The translations under genes were made by a program, and so were the position numbers. The notes beneath the pieces are model-generated. The model did not search any database. It had not been told where the DNA came from and was given only the letters and a program-made list of their open reading frames with translations. DNA of 64,000 nucleotides from Branchipolynoe longqiensis (lineage: Eukaryota > Annelida > Polychaeta > Phyllodocida > Polynoidae): the NCBI GenBank assembly GCA_030323885.1, contig CM059187.1, positions 131,260,424 through 131,324,423 of the forward strand. The letters are read 5' to 3'. This document shows positions 32,866-43,620 of this stretch, in pieces (position 1 is the first letter of the stretch; each line of letters starts with the position of its first letter).

Positions 32866-33567
32866 TGAAAGTTGCATAGTCCGATGAGGCATCAACTTTT
32901 CAAACCCAAAGCAATTATCTACAATTGATTCTACATATCTAACTTTGATAATGATGACCTTATTAAAGTTGCATAGTCCGATGATTTTGAGTTTCTCCCA
33001 TTTTCTGAGATAAACATATTAGGTTGTTCATTATAATCTACCTTACTTTAGTTTGAAGTAACTTTTATTTTAAATTGCTAACTTTTGAGATATTTGAAAT
33101 GGAAACTTGCTAAATTAATGTTGGCACGCTTGCCAAAACTCTATCACCATAGGCTTCTGCAGTAACAGGTTATATTAATTGACTCAATATCCCCTTATGG
33201 GTGATGACATATGTTTAATAAGAGCACCAGCATCTAAGTTAGATATGTAGAATCAAATGTAGATAATTGTTTTGGTTTTGATAGTTTTTTGTTTTCATCA
33301 GACTATGCAGCTTTAAGCAGTTCTTGCCACATAGAATGGCATATTGAGTCAATTTAATCAAATATGTTACTGCTGAATGCTATGGTGTCAGAGTTTTGGC
33401 AGGCTTGCCCGAACTAATTTGATATATTTGCACTTCAAATATATCGAAACTTAACCATTTAAAATAAAAGTTACTTCAAATTAAGGTCAGGTAGATTATA
33501 ATAATCAATTCAAAATAGTTATCTCAGAATGCCAGAATCTCCAAACGATCGGACTATGCCACATTAA
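32866..33567 (+). mobile_element. MITE M1, outer copy interrupted by another M1
   Basis: The first 97 bp (AGTTGCATAGTCCGATGAGG to GATAATGATGACC) and the last 251 bp (33317 to TCGGACTATGCCACATTAAT) together make one M1. The break lies in the internal CACTTATTAAGCATTTG site of the family, where the inner copy sits. Confidence 0.85.
32963..33316 (-). mobile_element. MITE M1, inner copy, complete
   Basis: TTAA on both sides, ends AGTTGCATAGTCCGATGA and CAGACTATGCAGCT. Nested in the internal TTAA of the outer M1, in opposite orientation. Confidence 0.88.
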
Positions 33568-33833
33568 TGCGTGTACTGCATCTGTATCATGACAGCGGTT
33601 GCGACGTCATGCATGGAGCAGTGAATGATGGTGATTTTTATGCCATGTCGGCAACAAAGGCCATACTAATGGCGAGAAAGTCATGGGATAGGAACATGGA
33701 TAGCATACGAGAGGGGGCATATTTTATGGGTATCATTGGAGTATGCATAAAGCGCTCTTCATGATACTGGATCTCCGATTGTCAGCAGCTTTCTGGCAGC
33801 AAATCAAGCAATCAGCAAGTTTTGTTGGTACTA
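33568..33833. other. Unassigned DNA
   Basis: A 65-codon frame (33567-33764) without motif; nothing else recognised. Confidence 0.35.
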
Positions 33834-33844
33834 TCTGCGATGGT

Positions 33845-34174
33845 ACCAGGCACGGTGGCCTAATCCGTTAAGCGCAGGCCTCGCGTGCAGCAGGTCGGTA
33901 GTTCGGTTCCCGGTCGAGTCAAACCAATGACTTTACAATTGACGCTTGTCACTTCCTACTCTGGCGCTCCGCATTAATAGGACAGGCTAATAACTGGTTG
34001 GCTCAGTGTCAGGATAATGTGATTAGGTCATGGTGCAAGTGGCCTGATTTCCCCATGGGGCAGCACTATAAAGTCACCATGAGTGCACACTGTCACAAAT
34101 CGGTATCCGTCCTGATATAACCTTTGATGTTGCCAGGACGTAAAACTCCAACAAACAAACGAACAAACAAACAG
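33845..34174 (+). mobile_element. SINE S1a with intact target duplication
   Basis: Head GGTGGCCTAATCCGTTAAGC, box-B-like GTAGTTCGGTTCCC, body and tail CAACAAACAAACGAACAAAC. TCTGCGATGGT flanks both sides (33834-33844 and 34175-34185), a clear 11-bp target-site duplication, so this is a relatively recent insertion. Confidence 0.95.
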
Positions 34175-34185
34175 TCTGCGATGGT

Positions 34186-34230
34186 TGGTTGGTTGTTGTA
34201 GTTGTGCGTACTGCCAACATCTAAGGTCAG
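34186..34230 (-). mobile_element. SINE S1, 5'-truncated tail, opposite orientation
   Basis: TGGTTGTTGTAGTTGTGCGT and GCCAACATCTAAGGTCA are an S1 tail. It is followed by a third copy of TCTGCGATGG (34231-34240), so this looks like a second insertion at the same target. Confidence 0.8.
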
Positions 34231-34240
34231 TCTGCGATGG

Positions 34241-34560
34241 AGAGGGTGAGCGTCAATCAACACCGGAACAGCGATTGAAATATTACCTAGTTTACCGCGA
34301 TCCCTGTCAAATGTTTGTCCTCTCGGTCGCGAACTCATGTGGGTTTTATTTATAGCTGCAAGGGCAATGTACGATGGGTAAAGGACGTGTAGACTGCATG
34401 TCTCTATGTACATCAGACGGCGTCGTAATGCAGTTTCACACAATGCGTTCGACTGGTAAAACTGGCAGCATTTCTTGTTAGGTAAGGGTTCTGGTGTCGA
34501 TCAAATACGTGCATGATTCTCAGATGTTGAGCAGCGCTTTCATCATTACAGACTGTGGCG
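34241..34560. other. Unassigned DNA
   Basis: Minus frame up to 34443 is open but unrecognised; it then enters the satellite. Confidence 0.35.
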
Positions 34561-35795
34561 CCGTGTGCGATGTGATGCGCGTGGTGGATGTGCATGGCGC
34601 ATGTGCATGGTGCATATGCATCGTACATGTGCACGGTGCATGTGTATGGTGGATGTGCATAGTCGAGGCACTGGATGGATGCACGTGATGGATGCAGATG
34701 GTGGATGTGCATGGTGGATGTGCATGTAGGATGTGCACGGCGAATGTGCATGGTGCATGTGCATGGTGGAAGTGTGGGATGGATGCGCATGGTGGATGTG
34801 CATGGTGTATGTGCAGGATGGATGAACATGATGGATGTGCATGGTGGATGTGCATCATGAGTGTGCATGGTGAATGTGCATGGTGCATGTGCATGTTGGA
34901 TGCATGGCATGGATGTGTGGGATGGATGCACATGTTGGATGTGTGAACTGGATGTGCAGGTGAATGTGCATGGTGGATGTGCGGGATGGATGCGCGGGAT
35001 GGATGTGCGGGATGGATGCGTGGGATGAATGCACATGATGGATGTGTGAAATGGATGCGCATGTGATTGTGCATGGTGGATGTGCCGGATGGATGCGCGG
35101 GATGGATGTGTGAAATGGATGTGCAGGTGAATGGTGGGTGTGCCAGATGGTTGGTCATGGTGGATGTACATGGTGGATGCACCAGATGGATGCACCGGAT
35201 GGATGCGCGTGATGGATGCGCGTGATGGATGCGCCGGATGGATGCGCCGGATTGATGCACATGATGGATGTGTGGAATGGATGTGCAGGTGAATGGTGGG
35301 TGCGCCGGATGGTTGCGCATGGTGGATGTTAATGGTGAATGCACATGGTGGATCTACCAGACGGATGCGCGGGATTGATGCGCGGGATAGATGCGTGAGA
35401 TGGATACACATGATGGATGTGTGAAATGGATGTGCAGGTGAATGGTGGGGTCCCCGGATGGTTGCGCATGGTGGATGTTAATGGTGGATGCATGGGATGG
35501 ATGCGCCGGATGGATGCGCCGGATGGATGCGCCGAATTGATGCACATGATGGACGTGTGAACTGGATGTGCCGGTGAATGGTTGGTGTGCCGGATGGTTG
35601 CGCATGGTGGAGGTTAAGGGTGAATGTGCATGGTGGATGCGCCAGATGAATGCACAGGATGGATGCGTGGGATGAATGCACATGATGGGTGTGTGAAATG
35701 GATGTGCAGGAGAATGGTGGATGCGCCGGATGGTTGCGCATGGTGGATGTATAAGATGCATGCGCAGGGTTGGTATACATGGTAGCTGCGCTGGG
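34561..35795 (+). repeat. 13-bp minisatellite
   Basis: The unit GTGGATGTGCATG varies to GGGATGGATGCGC along the array. Because 13 is not a multiple of 3, any frame encodes a 13-residue repeat (for example IHPAHPSRASIPR on the minus strand), which explains the 332- and 274-codon frames. Blocks of about 120-170 bp (GTGTGAAATGGATGTGCAGG) recur inside, showing later block duplication. Confidence 0.95.
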
Positions 35796-35875
35796 TGGAT
35801 GCACAGGATTTATGCATCGGGTGGACATCGGTGGAGGATACGGCAAGGTATATGTCCAGTGGAAGCGCATGTGTA

Positions 35876-36195
35876 TTTGTTGTTTTACATCCCAACACCA
35901 TCTAAGGCCTTATCAGGATCGGTACCGATTTGTGACAGTGCGCACTCATGGCGAATTGACAGTGCTGGTCCACTTTGAGCCCAGGCCCCCACAACATGAC
36001 CTGAAATCGCCCGTAGTCAAATTATCCTGATACTGCGGAAAACCAGTCCTTGCCCTAGCCTATTAATGCCGAGCACCAGGCTAGGTAGTGAAGACTATCA
36101 ATTTCATAAGTCATCGGTTTGAGTCAGCCGGGAATTGCACTCTCGACATTTCGCATGGGAAGCCTGCGCTCTACCGATTCGGCGACCACGTCCGG
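35876..36195 (-). mobile_element. SINE S1a, near full length
   Basis: TTGTTGTTTTACATCCCAAC through to CTCTACCGATTCGGCGACCA. It lies at the edge of the 13-bp array. Confidence 0.9.
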
Positions 36196-36445
36196 TGCAG
36201 GTGGAGCGGTTGGAAGCATGCCTACATCAGATGTGCGGGTTATTCCCATTTGAAGAGGCTAGTAAATAACAGGGTTACCCAGTCGGTATCCCGGAGGCTC
36301 GTAGCTCTCACCTGCTGATAGGGAAGCATTAGCTTCCGGTGTCCTAAGAGTTAACCGACCATTTTCACATGAGTTACTTATAGTGCGCAGCACTCATTCT
36401 TTCCATTCTTAACAACAAGGACTGGGCAGGATATTAACTCGAGAT

Positions 36446-36815
36446 TATAGCTGCATAGTCCGATGAAGCATCACATTTTCAAAACCAAAACAATATTTAT
36501 TGTCTGTATTAATTTGTATTCAATATATCTAATTTATATACTGGTGCACTTTCTATGCATTTGTTGCCACATTGGATGGAATACTATGACACATTTAATA
36601 GAGGCTGCTACTGCAGCGGCCTATGGTGTCAGAGTTTTGGCATTCTTGCCAATAATAACTTTACATGTGTACAGTTCAAACATCTAACAAGTTAGCAATT
36701 TAAAGTAAAAGGTACTTCAAACAAGAATGAGGTAAATTATAATAATCAATTGCATATATTTATGTATAACAACAAAAAGACAGAACCTTGAAACTATCGG
36801 ACAATACCACTTCAA
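36446..36815 (+). mobile_element. MITE M1, near complete
   Basis: TATAGCTGCATAGTCCGATG start, internal M1 order (TGCTACTGCAGCGGCCTATG, GTCAGAGTTTTGGC), end ATCGGACAATACCACTTCAA. The flanking TTAAs have mutated. Confidence 0.78.
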
Positions 36816-36929
36816 GTAGGCATGACCTCGCACAGATTCACTTGCGCCGATGTTCTCTTTTGGCGTTGTAATGACGTCTGAATACAACAGTAGACATTCA
36901 CCTCTGGCTTTGTGTGTATAAGGCATTGG

Positions 36930-37145
36930 CGGTGTTGGATGGGGGTGAGGGATTGGTGGGTGTGGGGAGCAAATTATATATACAACTATGGTGGTGCATC
37001 AGGGAGGGAAGGTTTAGTGAGGGTGGGGGAGGGGGATGGATGACTGCTGGTGGTGGTGGAGGATATGGAAGGAAGGGAAGGTATACTGAGGGTGTGGGAG
37101 GGGTATGGATGGGTGCTGCTGGGTGGGTGGTGGTGGTGGTGGATG
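36930..37145 (+). repeat. GGTGG/GGGAAGG low-complexity tract
   Basis: A unit of roughly 70 bp (GGGAAGGTTTAGTGAGGGTG, then GGATGGATGACTGCTGGTGG) is present twice, ending in GGTGGTGGTGG. The frames on both strands reflect it. Confidence 0.75.
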
Positions 37146-38168
37146 TGGCAAGGACTTAGTGTGTGTATGGGGAGACGGCGTACATAAGGAGTGTTCGATG
37201 GAGGGAAGGTTCCGTGTTTTATGCCCGGCGGTGTAGGGATGGGTAATGGCGCTTGTTGTTGCTGCTGGTGAAGAAAAGAGCTGGAGCCGAGATAAAGCGG
37301 ATGTGCATCTGGAATATGGCCAGCGTCACTAAGTGGCCGATCACATTTCCTGCTTAAGATCGCTGGCAAAACAATGCCTGTTGTGAGCAGCTCCCAAGCA
37401 ACTCGTGCCTAAGCCACACTTTACTAACGAACACTTAACGCTGTCCGAAATGTGCAACAGATGCATAAGGCTTTGAAATAATTATGCATACATCAAATGT
37501 CCCTGCCCCCCCCTCCCAACAAAAAGAATCTGGTCTAAAGAAAAAATACCCCAACCAAATGTTGCTTTAATCCAAAATAACTAACTGCTTGACCTTTGAG
37601 GTTATGTGTCTTTATTATCATTTTCTTTGATTCCCATTGTTGAAATGGAGGCAGCTCCTTGAAAAAAAGACTGAACAGTACATCTACATGGGAATTAATT
37701 ATAGAGCTTCTGGATAAGGCCCTAACGGAAACACTGCATTGTAACGGGTTTGAAGACACATAGTCATCATATCTCACCAATTCGGCTCCGAATTCAAAAC
37801 TGACTTCCTATGCATGAACAGATGTGTGCGTTGCTGGTAAAACAGGTCATTTATCAGAAGACACATGGTTTTCAACGCCGAGGCATTGGCCTTCCATTCA
37901 TGTGTATTACATCCTGATAACTAGGTAGGACCTATTATTAGTACAGTAAAATTTTGGATTCGTGTGTTCGTGGGTTAACTATGCTATCTATTATGAGTTA
38001 CGGTGAGGGGTCTTTGTATAAGCTGTGTTGTTATCATGGATAAGGTGTACGCGACGGAGATGCAGGGTAGTGTGGTACAGATTACACTGCATACTTCCAT
38101 GTGGACAATGAATACGGACTTATCAACATGACATTCCAATTCACCCTAATGTGCACGCCCACTACTTG
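37146..38168. other. Unassigned DNA
   Basis: No shared repeat. Minus frame 37535-37780 has no motif. Confidence 0.35.
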
Positions 38169-38465
38169 GATTGGTTGGATGGTTCTTTGAGTTTTAAGTC
38201 ATGGGAGCATCTACGGTCATATCAAGACGGCTACCGACTTGTGATAGTGCACACTCACAACTTCATAGTGCTGCCCCACTGGGAGACCAGCACCATGACT
38301 TGATATCCCACCCAGTCACATTAACCACCTGAGCCAACTAGTCCATGTCATATCCCAGTAAAGCCGAGTGTCTGGCTAGGATATGACAAGTATCAATTTC
38401 TAAGTCATTGCTTTGACTCGACCGAATACCACGATCTACCAAGACCGGAGACGGATACTCAACTT
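38169..38465 (-). mobile_element. SINE S1b
   Basis: Tail side GAGTTTTAAGTCATGGGAGC, body, and head side CACGATCTACCAAGACCGGA. The terminal part of the head is lost. Confidence 0.82.
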
Positions 38466-38985
38466 ATATTTTTACTTCTGATTTTTATGCTAATTATGTG
38501 ACATTTTCTACATATTAGGTATATGTACTAGTGGCTGGGCAGTGATTTCAAATGGGCTTTATTCAGCTTTATTTATGCGGACATTCCCTCTGGTCCCCCG
38601 ACTTCGAATTAACAGGGAGAGAGAGAGTAGGCCTCAGCTTCTGGTCGACTGGACCGGAGTGGTCGACTTGGCCGGTTTATCACGTGGAAGTATCCATCCT
38701 CGACGCTATTGTTGTTCTCGGAGAGAATTATGAGGGCAATTTATGTCGAGGTATTTTATGCTGCATAACAGACTGTTATCAATTGCGTTATGCACCTATG
38801 CTGAAGACTGTAAGAATATGCCACTCTCGTGTAGAAGTATAGCATCCTCTCCATACAGAGATCATGTCAGCGGGAGGACCGTGGAAAACAACTGATATAT
38901 TAGTTATAAACATTAATACACTCGTTTGTGTAATCGGAAATATAGGAATAGTGGTCCCAAGAAAGAATATATGGATTTTCTTCCT
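38466..38985. other. Unassigned DNA
   Basis: Two overlapping plus frames (38542-38842) of up to 96 codons, no motif or splice support. Confidence 0.35.
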
Positions 38986-38989
38986 TTTG

Positions 38990-39205
38990 TGTGTGTACAT
39001 TAGCAGGGGAAATTTCAATCGCAAACAATTGGTCTTCCTCATTCCACTGCTCCTTGCCCTATCCTAAGAACGCTGAGGGTCTGGCTAGGAGGTGACAAGT
39101 ATCAATTTTTAAGTCATTGGTTTGACTCGACCACGGTTTGAATCCACGATCCCACGATCTACCAATATGGGAGACGGAGGCTTTAACTCATTTGGCCATC
39201 CCGTT
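38990..39205 (-). mobile_element. Mosaic SINE: S1 head/body joined to tail module X
   Basis: Plus strand GTACATTAGCAGGGGAAAT, GCAAACAATTGGTCTTCCTC and CATTCCACTGCT pass directly into CCTTGCCCTATCCTAAG, then the S1b head CTCATTTGGCCATCCCG. Same junction as at 31983-32188. Confidence 0.75.
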
Positions 39206-39511
39206 GTAATATCATTGTAGTTAAGCAGCATTGAACCTTACAGTTCAGCGTTTGCACATCACAGTGGAACCGAAGTAATAAATATATCACAATACCCAAA
39301 TTGAATGAGAATGGTCAGTATATTTAGGGGGAATATTGCAATAAACATTGTCCACGGACATGCGCATGGGGTTTTATCACTCACTGCCTTGGCGAATCCT
39401 CACTAAGATCCCCTCCTCTAAGCATGATCCACTTTGAACTGTTAACAACAACAGTACTTCTGCTACTGCCACGAGTGGGCGAGTTGGTAGTGGAAATCAC
39501 CTCAGTGAGAA
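39206..39511. other. Unassigned DNA
   Basis: No shared repeat or exon-like signal seen. Confidence 0.4.
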
Positions 39512-39769
39512 TCTGACGGATAGCCGAATGAGTTAGAACATCCGTCTCCCATGCTGGTAGATCGTGGGTTTGTGGGTTCTAACCCCGGTCGAGTCAAACC
39601 AATGACTTAACAATTGATACTTGTTGCTTGCTAGCCAGGCGCTTGGCATTATTAGGACATGGCAAGGACTGGTGTGCGCAGTGTCAGGATAATGTGGCTG
39701 AGGGGGATACCAGGTCATGTTGCCAGTGGCCTGTTTTCCTAATGGGACAGCACTATAAAGTCGCCATGT
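39512..39769 (+). mobile_element. SINE S1b, 3' truncated
   Basis: Head CGAATGAGTTAGAACATCCG and body to CACTATAAAGTCGCCATG, then unrelated DNA. Loss of the 3' tail is unusual for a SINE and points to a later deletion. Confidence 0.85.
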
Positions 39770-39888
39770 ATGCATATACATTTAAAGAAGCTAGTACCAA
39801 TGTGTTCCTCCCACTGACTTGTTAGTTGACACTCCGTGTGGCGCCCCCTATGGTGCCCTACCCACATTAACTAACACCAGCGCGTCTA

Positions 39889-40340
39889 CTCCCTGGCCAA
39901 ATCAGTAGAGCGCGGGCTTCCCGTGCTGAAGGTCGGGAGTTCGGTTCAGTTCCCTATCGAGTCAAACCAATGAATTATAACATTGATACATGTTTCTTTG
40001 CTTCCTAGTCTGGTACTCAACATTAATATGATAGGGCAAGGACTGGTTAGCTCAGTGTCAGGATAATGTGACTGAGTGGGATATCGGGCCATGGTGCTGA
40101 TATCGGGCCATGGTACTGATTTTCCAATGGGACAGCACTATAAAGTTGTGTGAGTGTTGTTGTCGTTGTTTTTGGGGAGTTTTCAGTCACATTCATGCCC
40201 TGAAGGCTGCAGATCTGCAGCACTGTATGGGCACCGCTTAAAGCGGTCCCATGTGGTCGGGCCGTGAGTGTGCATTCTCACATGTCAGTACCTGTCCTGG
40301 TATGACCTTATATGTTACCAGTCCAACAACGAACGAACCA
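39889..40340 (+). mobile_element. SINE S1a with a 106-bp insertion
   Basis: Head AATCAGTAGAGCGCGGGCTT, body with a duplicated ATATCGGGCCATGGT block, then an insertion at 40158-40263, then the S1 tail (CCTGTCCTGGTATGACCTTA) ending CAACAACGAACGAACC. Confidence 0.9.
40158..40263 (-). mobile_element. 106-bp structured insertion with 8-bp duplication
   Basis: It is flanked by GTGAGTGT on both sides (40150-40157, 40264-40271). Read on the minus strand it starts GGCCCGACCACATGGGACCG, contains two strong hairpins (GGGACCGCTT/AAGCGGTGCCC and the palindrome GCTGCAGATCTGCAGC) and ends in an A-rich run (AAAAACAACGACAACA). The A-rich end and target duplication fit a retroposed small RNA or mini-SINE. I do not recognise the RNA. 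A hAT-type MITE would also give 8 bp but the ends are not inverted. Confidence 0.65.
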
Positions 40341-40615
40341 AAAAGTATCATGAAAGGAAATAAGTAGTGCATACAATTGAACGTGTGCATCAGTATACTT
40401 GGCAATATCCCTATTGAAATCTAATTTACCCCGAAGTGTATATTAGTGTCAGAACATACTTCTACCGCTGTAATGGCTAAAGAGACACTTCATCTAAATG
40501 AGAATGTTCTCTGTTTACAAGAGCTTTCAGCTTTTCTGTTCTAGCTCTTCCATGTCCTATATCTGTCTCTTAATATTTATTACCTAGGAAAAGCGACCTA
40601 TATTTACTAATATAC

Positions 40616-40796
40616 TGTCGTGGGGGTGATGAAAATGGGAATGATTGCGCCTAGAGCGGGACTCGAACCCACATCTCTTTGCATTCCAGGCCAGTGTGCT
40701 AACCATTACACCACCTAGGCTCCCTGATATCAACACACTCTCCACACCTACCTGTCTATGTGGTTACTTGCCTGAGAGGTCAGTGCAGACCACTAC
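40616..40796 (-). mobile_element. tRNA-like repeat S2, unit 1 of a dimer
   Basis: The minus strand of 40649-40720 can fold as a tRNA: acceptor GCCTAGG/TCTAGGC, D-arm GGTGTAATGGTTAGCAC and T-arm GTGGGTTCGAGTCCCGC. The D-arm resembles tRNA-Gln. The anticodon arm is imperfect, so it is a tRNA-derived repeat rather than a functional tRNA. The unit is repeated 321 bp downstream. Confidence 0.8.
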
Positions 40797-40936
40797 ACTC
40801 GTCCCCCTGGAATTGTAAGCCTTTTAATGCTTACAATTACATACATACAGGCAATGCACTAACACATACATACACAGGGTAGGTTCAACAACCATACATG
40901 GCAAAGCTTGTACAAGATCCTGATCATGGCAACCAG

Positions 40937-41117
40937 TGTCGTGGGGGTGATGAAAATGGGAATGATTGTGCCTAGAGCGGGACTTGAACCCACATCTCTT
41001 TGCATTCCAGGCCAGTGTGCTAACCATTACACCACCTAGGCTCCCTGATATCAACACACTCTCCACGCCTACCTGTCTATGTGGTTACTTGCCTGAGAGG
41101 TCAGTGCAGACCACTAC
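40937..41117 (-). mobile_element. tRNA-like repeat S2, unit 2 of a dimer
   Basis: Nearly identical to unit 1 over about 180 bp (tRNA-like part 40970-41041). The two units are joined by about 140 bp containing CTTACAATTACATACATACA. Confidence 0.8.
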
Positions 41118-41880
41118 AATACTATATTATGGATGCACGCCTACAACCCATGCACTAAGCACATATAATGAACACCATTGATCCCATCCAGGATAAGTTG
41201 TCAAATTGGAATACTTGGAAACAACTTCGCGAAAGGGAATAGCTTAATTGCGTCATATCTATGTCCCACTAATGATGTCACTTCCATGGTTCATGTAGCC
41301 CTCCCCCGCGACATCCTACCCACACCCACCAAATCCCCCCCACCCCCCCATCCCTTAGACACAATTGCGGTCATCAGCAGACACTAGATCTTCACCGCAC
41401 GCCCACTTAAAAGCTACCTGTCAAATCAGAATTTGCTGAAATATGAGATTGATACACAGTGTAAAGAACGCACTGGAAAGGTGGTACTTAGTGGTCGTTA
41501 TTGCTGCCATAATTAGCAGCAGGAGTCAGCTAACTTTAGGTGGTCCCGGTGTTCTAACTTACATTCAGGCATGAACAAATATATTTCATAATATGAGAAA
41601 CAAATATTCTTAAACAACGAGTGAAATAAGTGCAGTAGTATCCCAAAGGAGATACATCGGTATGCTGGAGGCTGGGGGGCGGCGGGGAGGGGGGGTGAGG
41701 GGTGACCTCCCAGGAAGAAGAGCTTTCAGCTCCCATTCACCTGTATGGGTAGGGAGTGTTATGGAAGAGCCACCATCATTCCTTTAATAGTTATTACCTG
41801 GGAAAAGTCTCTTTTCAATAGCCACATAAATATATGGGATTTATAATTTATTATCCAAGCATTAATCACATTTCTCCATA
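41118..41880. other. Unassigned DNA
   Basis: G-rich run at 41665-41700. No shared repeat or convincing exon. Confidence 0.4.
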
Positions 41881-41887
41881 CTTTCTT

Positions 41888-42157
41888 ATATATATATATA
41901 TGTAATCAGCTATATATATACCCGTATTTATATATATATATATATATATATACATATATCAGCTGCAACTGTCAGAGGTCTAGCGTAGCACGGAGAGAGG
42001 TGGTTGAATGGTGGCGCCAGAGGTATTGTGTGGTAAGTTGGCAGGGCAGATGTAGATGGGAGATTAATTCCAGAACATATATTATCGCATAAAATGTTAT
42101 ACATCCTATATATATATATTGATATATATATATATATTTATATATATAAATATATAT
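41888..42157. repeat. Two (TA)n microsatellites
   Basis: TA runs at 41888-41956 and 42107-42157 separated by ordinary DNA. Confidence 0.9.
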
Positions 42158-42339
42158 TTCTGACTGCGAAACTACGGATGGCATCGAATCTCCACACCAT
42201 ATTTATATACTTTATATTGGAACTATGTTACAGCTCGGAGGGTGATGAGCAGGGTGGGAAATGGAGACAGCGAGGACAAAGCTGGAGGGAAGTTAGTTAA
42301 AGGGGAGGCTGGTCGTGGATATGTGTTATAGCCTAGTCC

Positions 42340-43620
42340 GGTAGGCATGGCTGAGCAGGTTGTTGGTGGGTATGTGAGTGAAGGACGGAAGGAGGAGGTG
42401 GGAGGAGGACGGATGGAGGGGAGGGGGTGTTCCGGCCAAAGCGAACAATGATTATGGTATAACGAGGTGGGCGATACCGGTTGTCGATGTATTACGACAG
42501 GGATATGGTGTGTGTAGCTGGAAGGAAGAGGAGTGTGTAGGGGAGGGGAGAGAGGGTTAGAGGGAGGGTTAAGGGTGCAGGGGTGTTGGGGTTAGCAGTG
42601 GGTGGAGTGGTTGGGAGAAGGAGGGGTAGACATTATGGAGTGATGGCGATAATCTATGGCTGTTTTATGGAGGTCTGGCTCGCCTCATGACGAAGCGGCT
42701 TTCACTTCCCGATGGAAGCCAATGGAAGCTGGTGGACGCCGGCCGAGGGTGACCAAGAGGGCCGCGGGAGGGGCGGGTAAGGAAGCCGAGTAGGGGGCGG
42801 AGAGGGGGCCGCGGGAAGGGGGACCGGGGGGTTGGGAAGGCCGGGCCATTAAGCCAAGGACGGGGAGAGGGCCGGGTGAGGGGGGCGTGGAGAAGGCAGG
42901 GGAGAGGGTGTAGGGAAGGCGGCGGGAGATGGGTGGGAGTAGGGGAGGGGGATTTAGGGAAGGCCGGGAGGGGGCCGGGGGAAGGGGCCGGGACTGCGAG
43001 ACGGGGAGAGGGATGGGGAGGGGACGTGGGACACGGAGGTCACGACGGGGCACGCGATTATTTCTCGTTATCACCCATTTTGCACATGCGTGGAGACTAG
43101 ACCCGTGACTGAGGAGTGGGTGGTGACCGGGCGGCGCCGGGTTTATCAGTTTCTCTGGTACCTCCACAAGGATGCGCCGGATGGGGCGGATGCGGCGGAT
43201 GCGGCGGATGCGGGTATGGCGCGGGGATGAGGAGGCTGGGAGTGGGGGAGGAAGGGACGGGCATGGGAGAAGCGGAGGAGTGTGGGGGGGGGGGGGGAGT
43301 ATGGAGGAAGAGGACGGGGAAGACCCGATTTTAGAGCAGGGAACGGGGTAGCGGTGGGGAATGACGTGGGGCTGGGCCAGGCTGGAGGCTGGGAGGGCGC
43401 GGGAGGGGGACCGGGATGGGAGACGCGGTGGGGGCGGGGCGGGGTCGGGGACTAGGATAGACGGATTGGGAAGTATGGAGGAAGAGAAAGGGGAATAGCG
43501 GGTATGAGGATAGGGAAGGGTTTGGGGAATGAGGCCGGGGAACGGTGGGGGAGGGGTCAGGGCGGGGTGTAGGTTAGGATAGACGGCCTGGGAAGTATGG
43601 AGGCTGCTTTGAGGTGAGGG
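42340..43620. repeat. G-rich tract with quadruplex-type runs
   Basis: Plus strand dominated by GGGAGGGG, GGGGAGAGG and GGATGCGGCGGATGCGG motifs, with GC content far above the surroundings. Minus frames as long as 328 codons (42685-43671) are proline/serine-rich composition artefacts. A CpG-rich promoter region is an alternative, but no TATA/Inr or exon is visible. Confidence 0.6.

Noticed and set aside
34413..35411. 332-codon and 274-codon minus-strand frames rich in His, Pro, Ser and Cys
   Set aside because: They coincide with the 13-bp minisatellite and show a 13-residue period; no start context, splice sites or domain.
40649..40720. tRNA gene
   Set aside because: Acceptor and T stems pair, but the anticodon stem is poor and an almost identical unit lies 321 bp away with more diverged copies elsewhere, so it is a tRNA-derived repeat.
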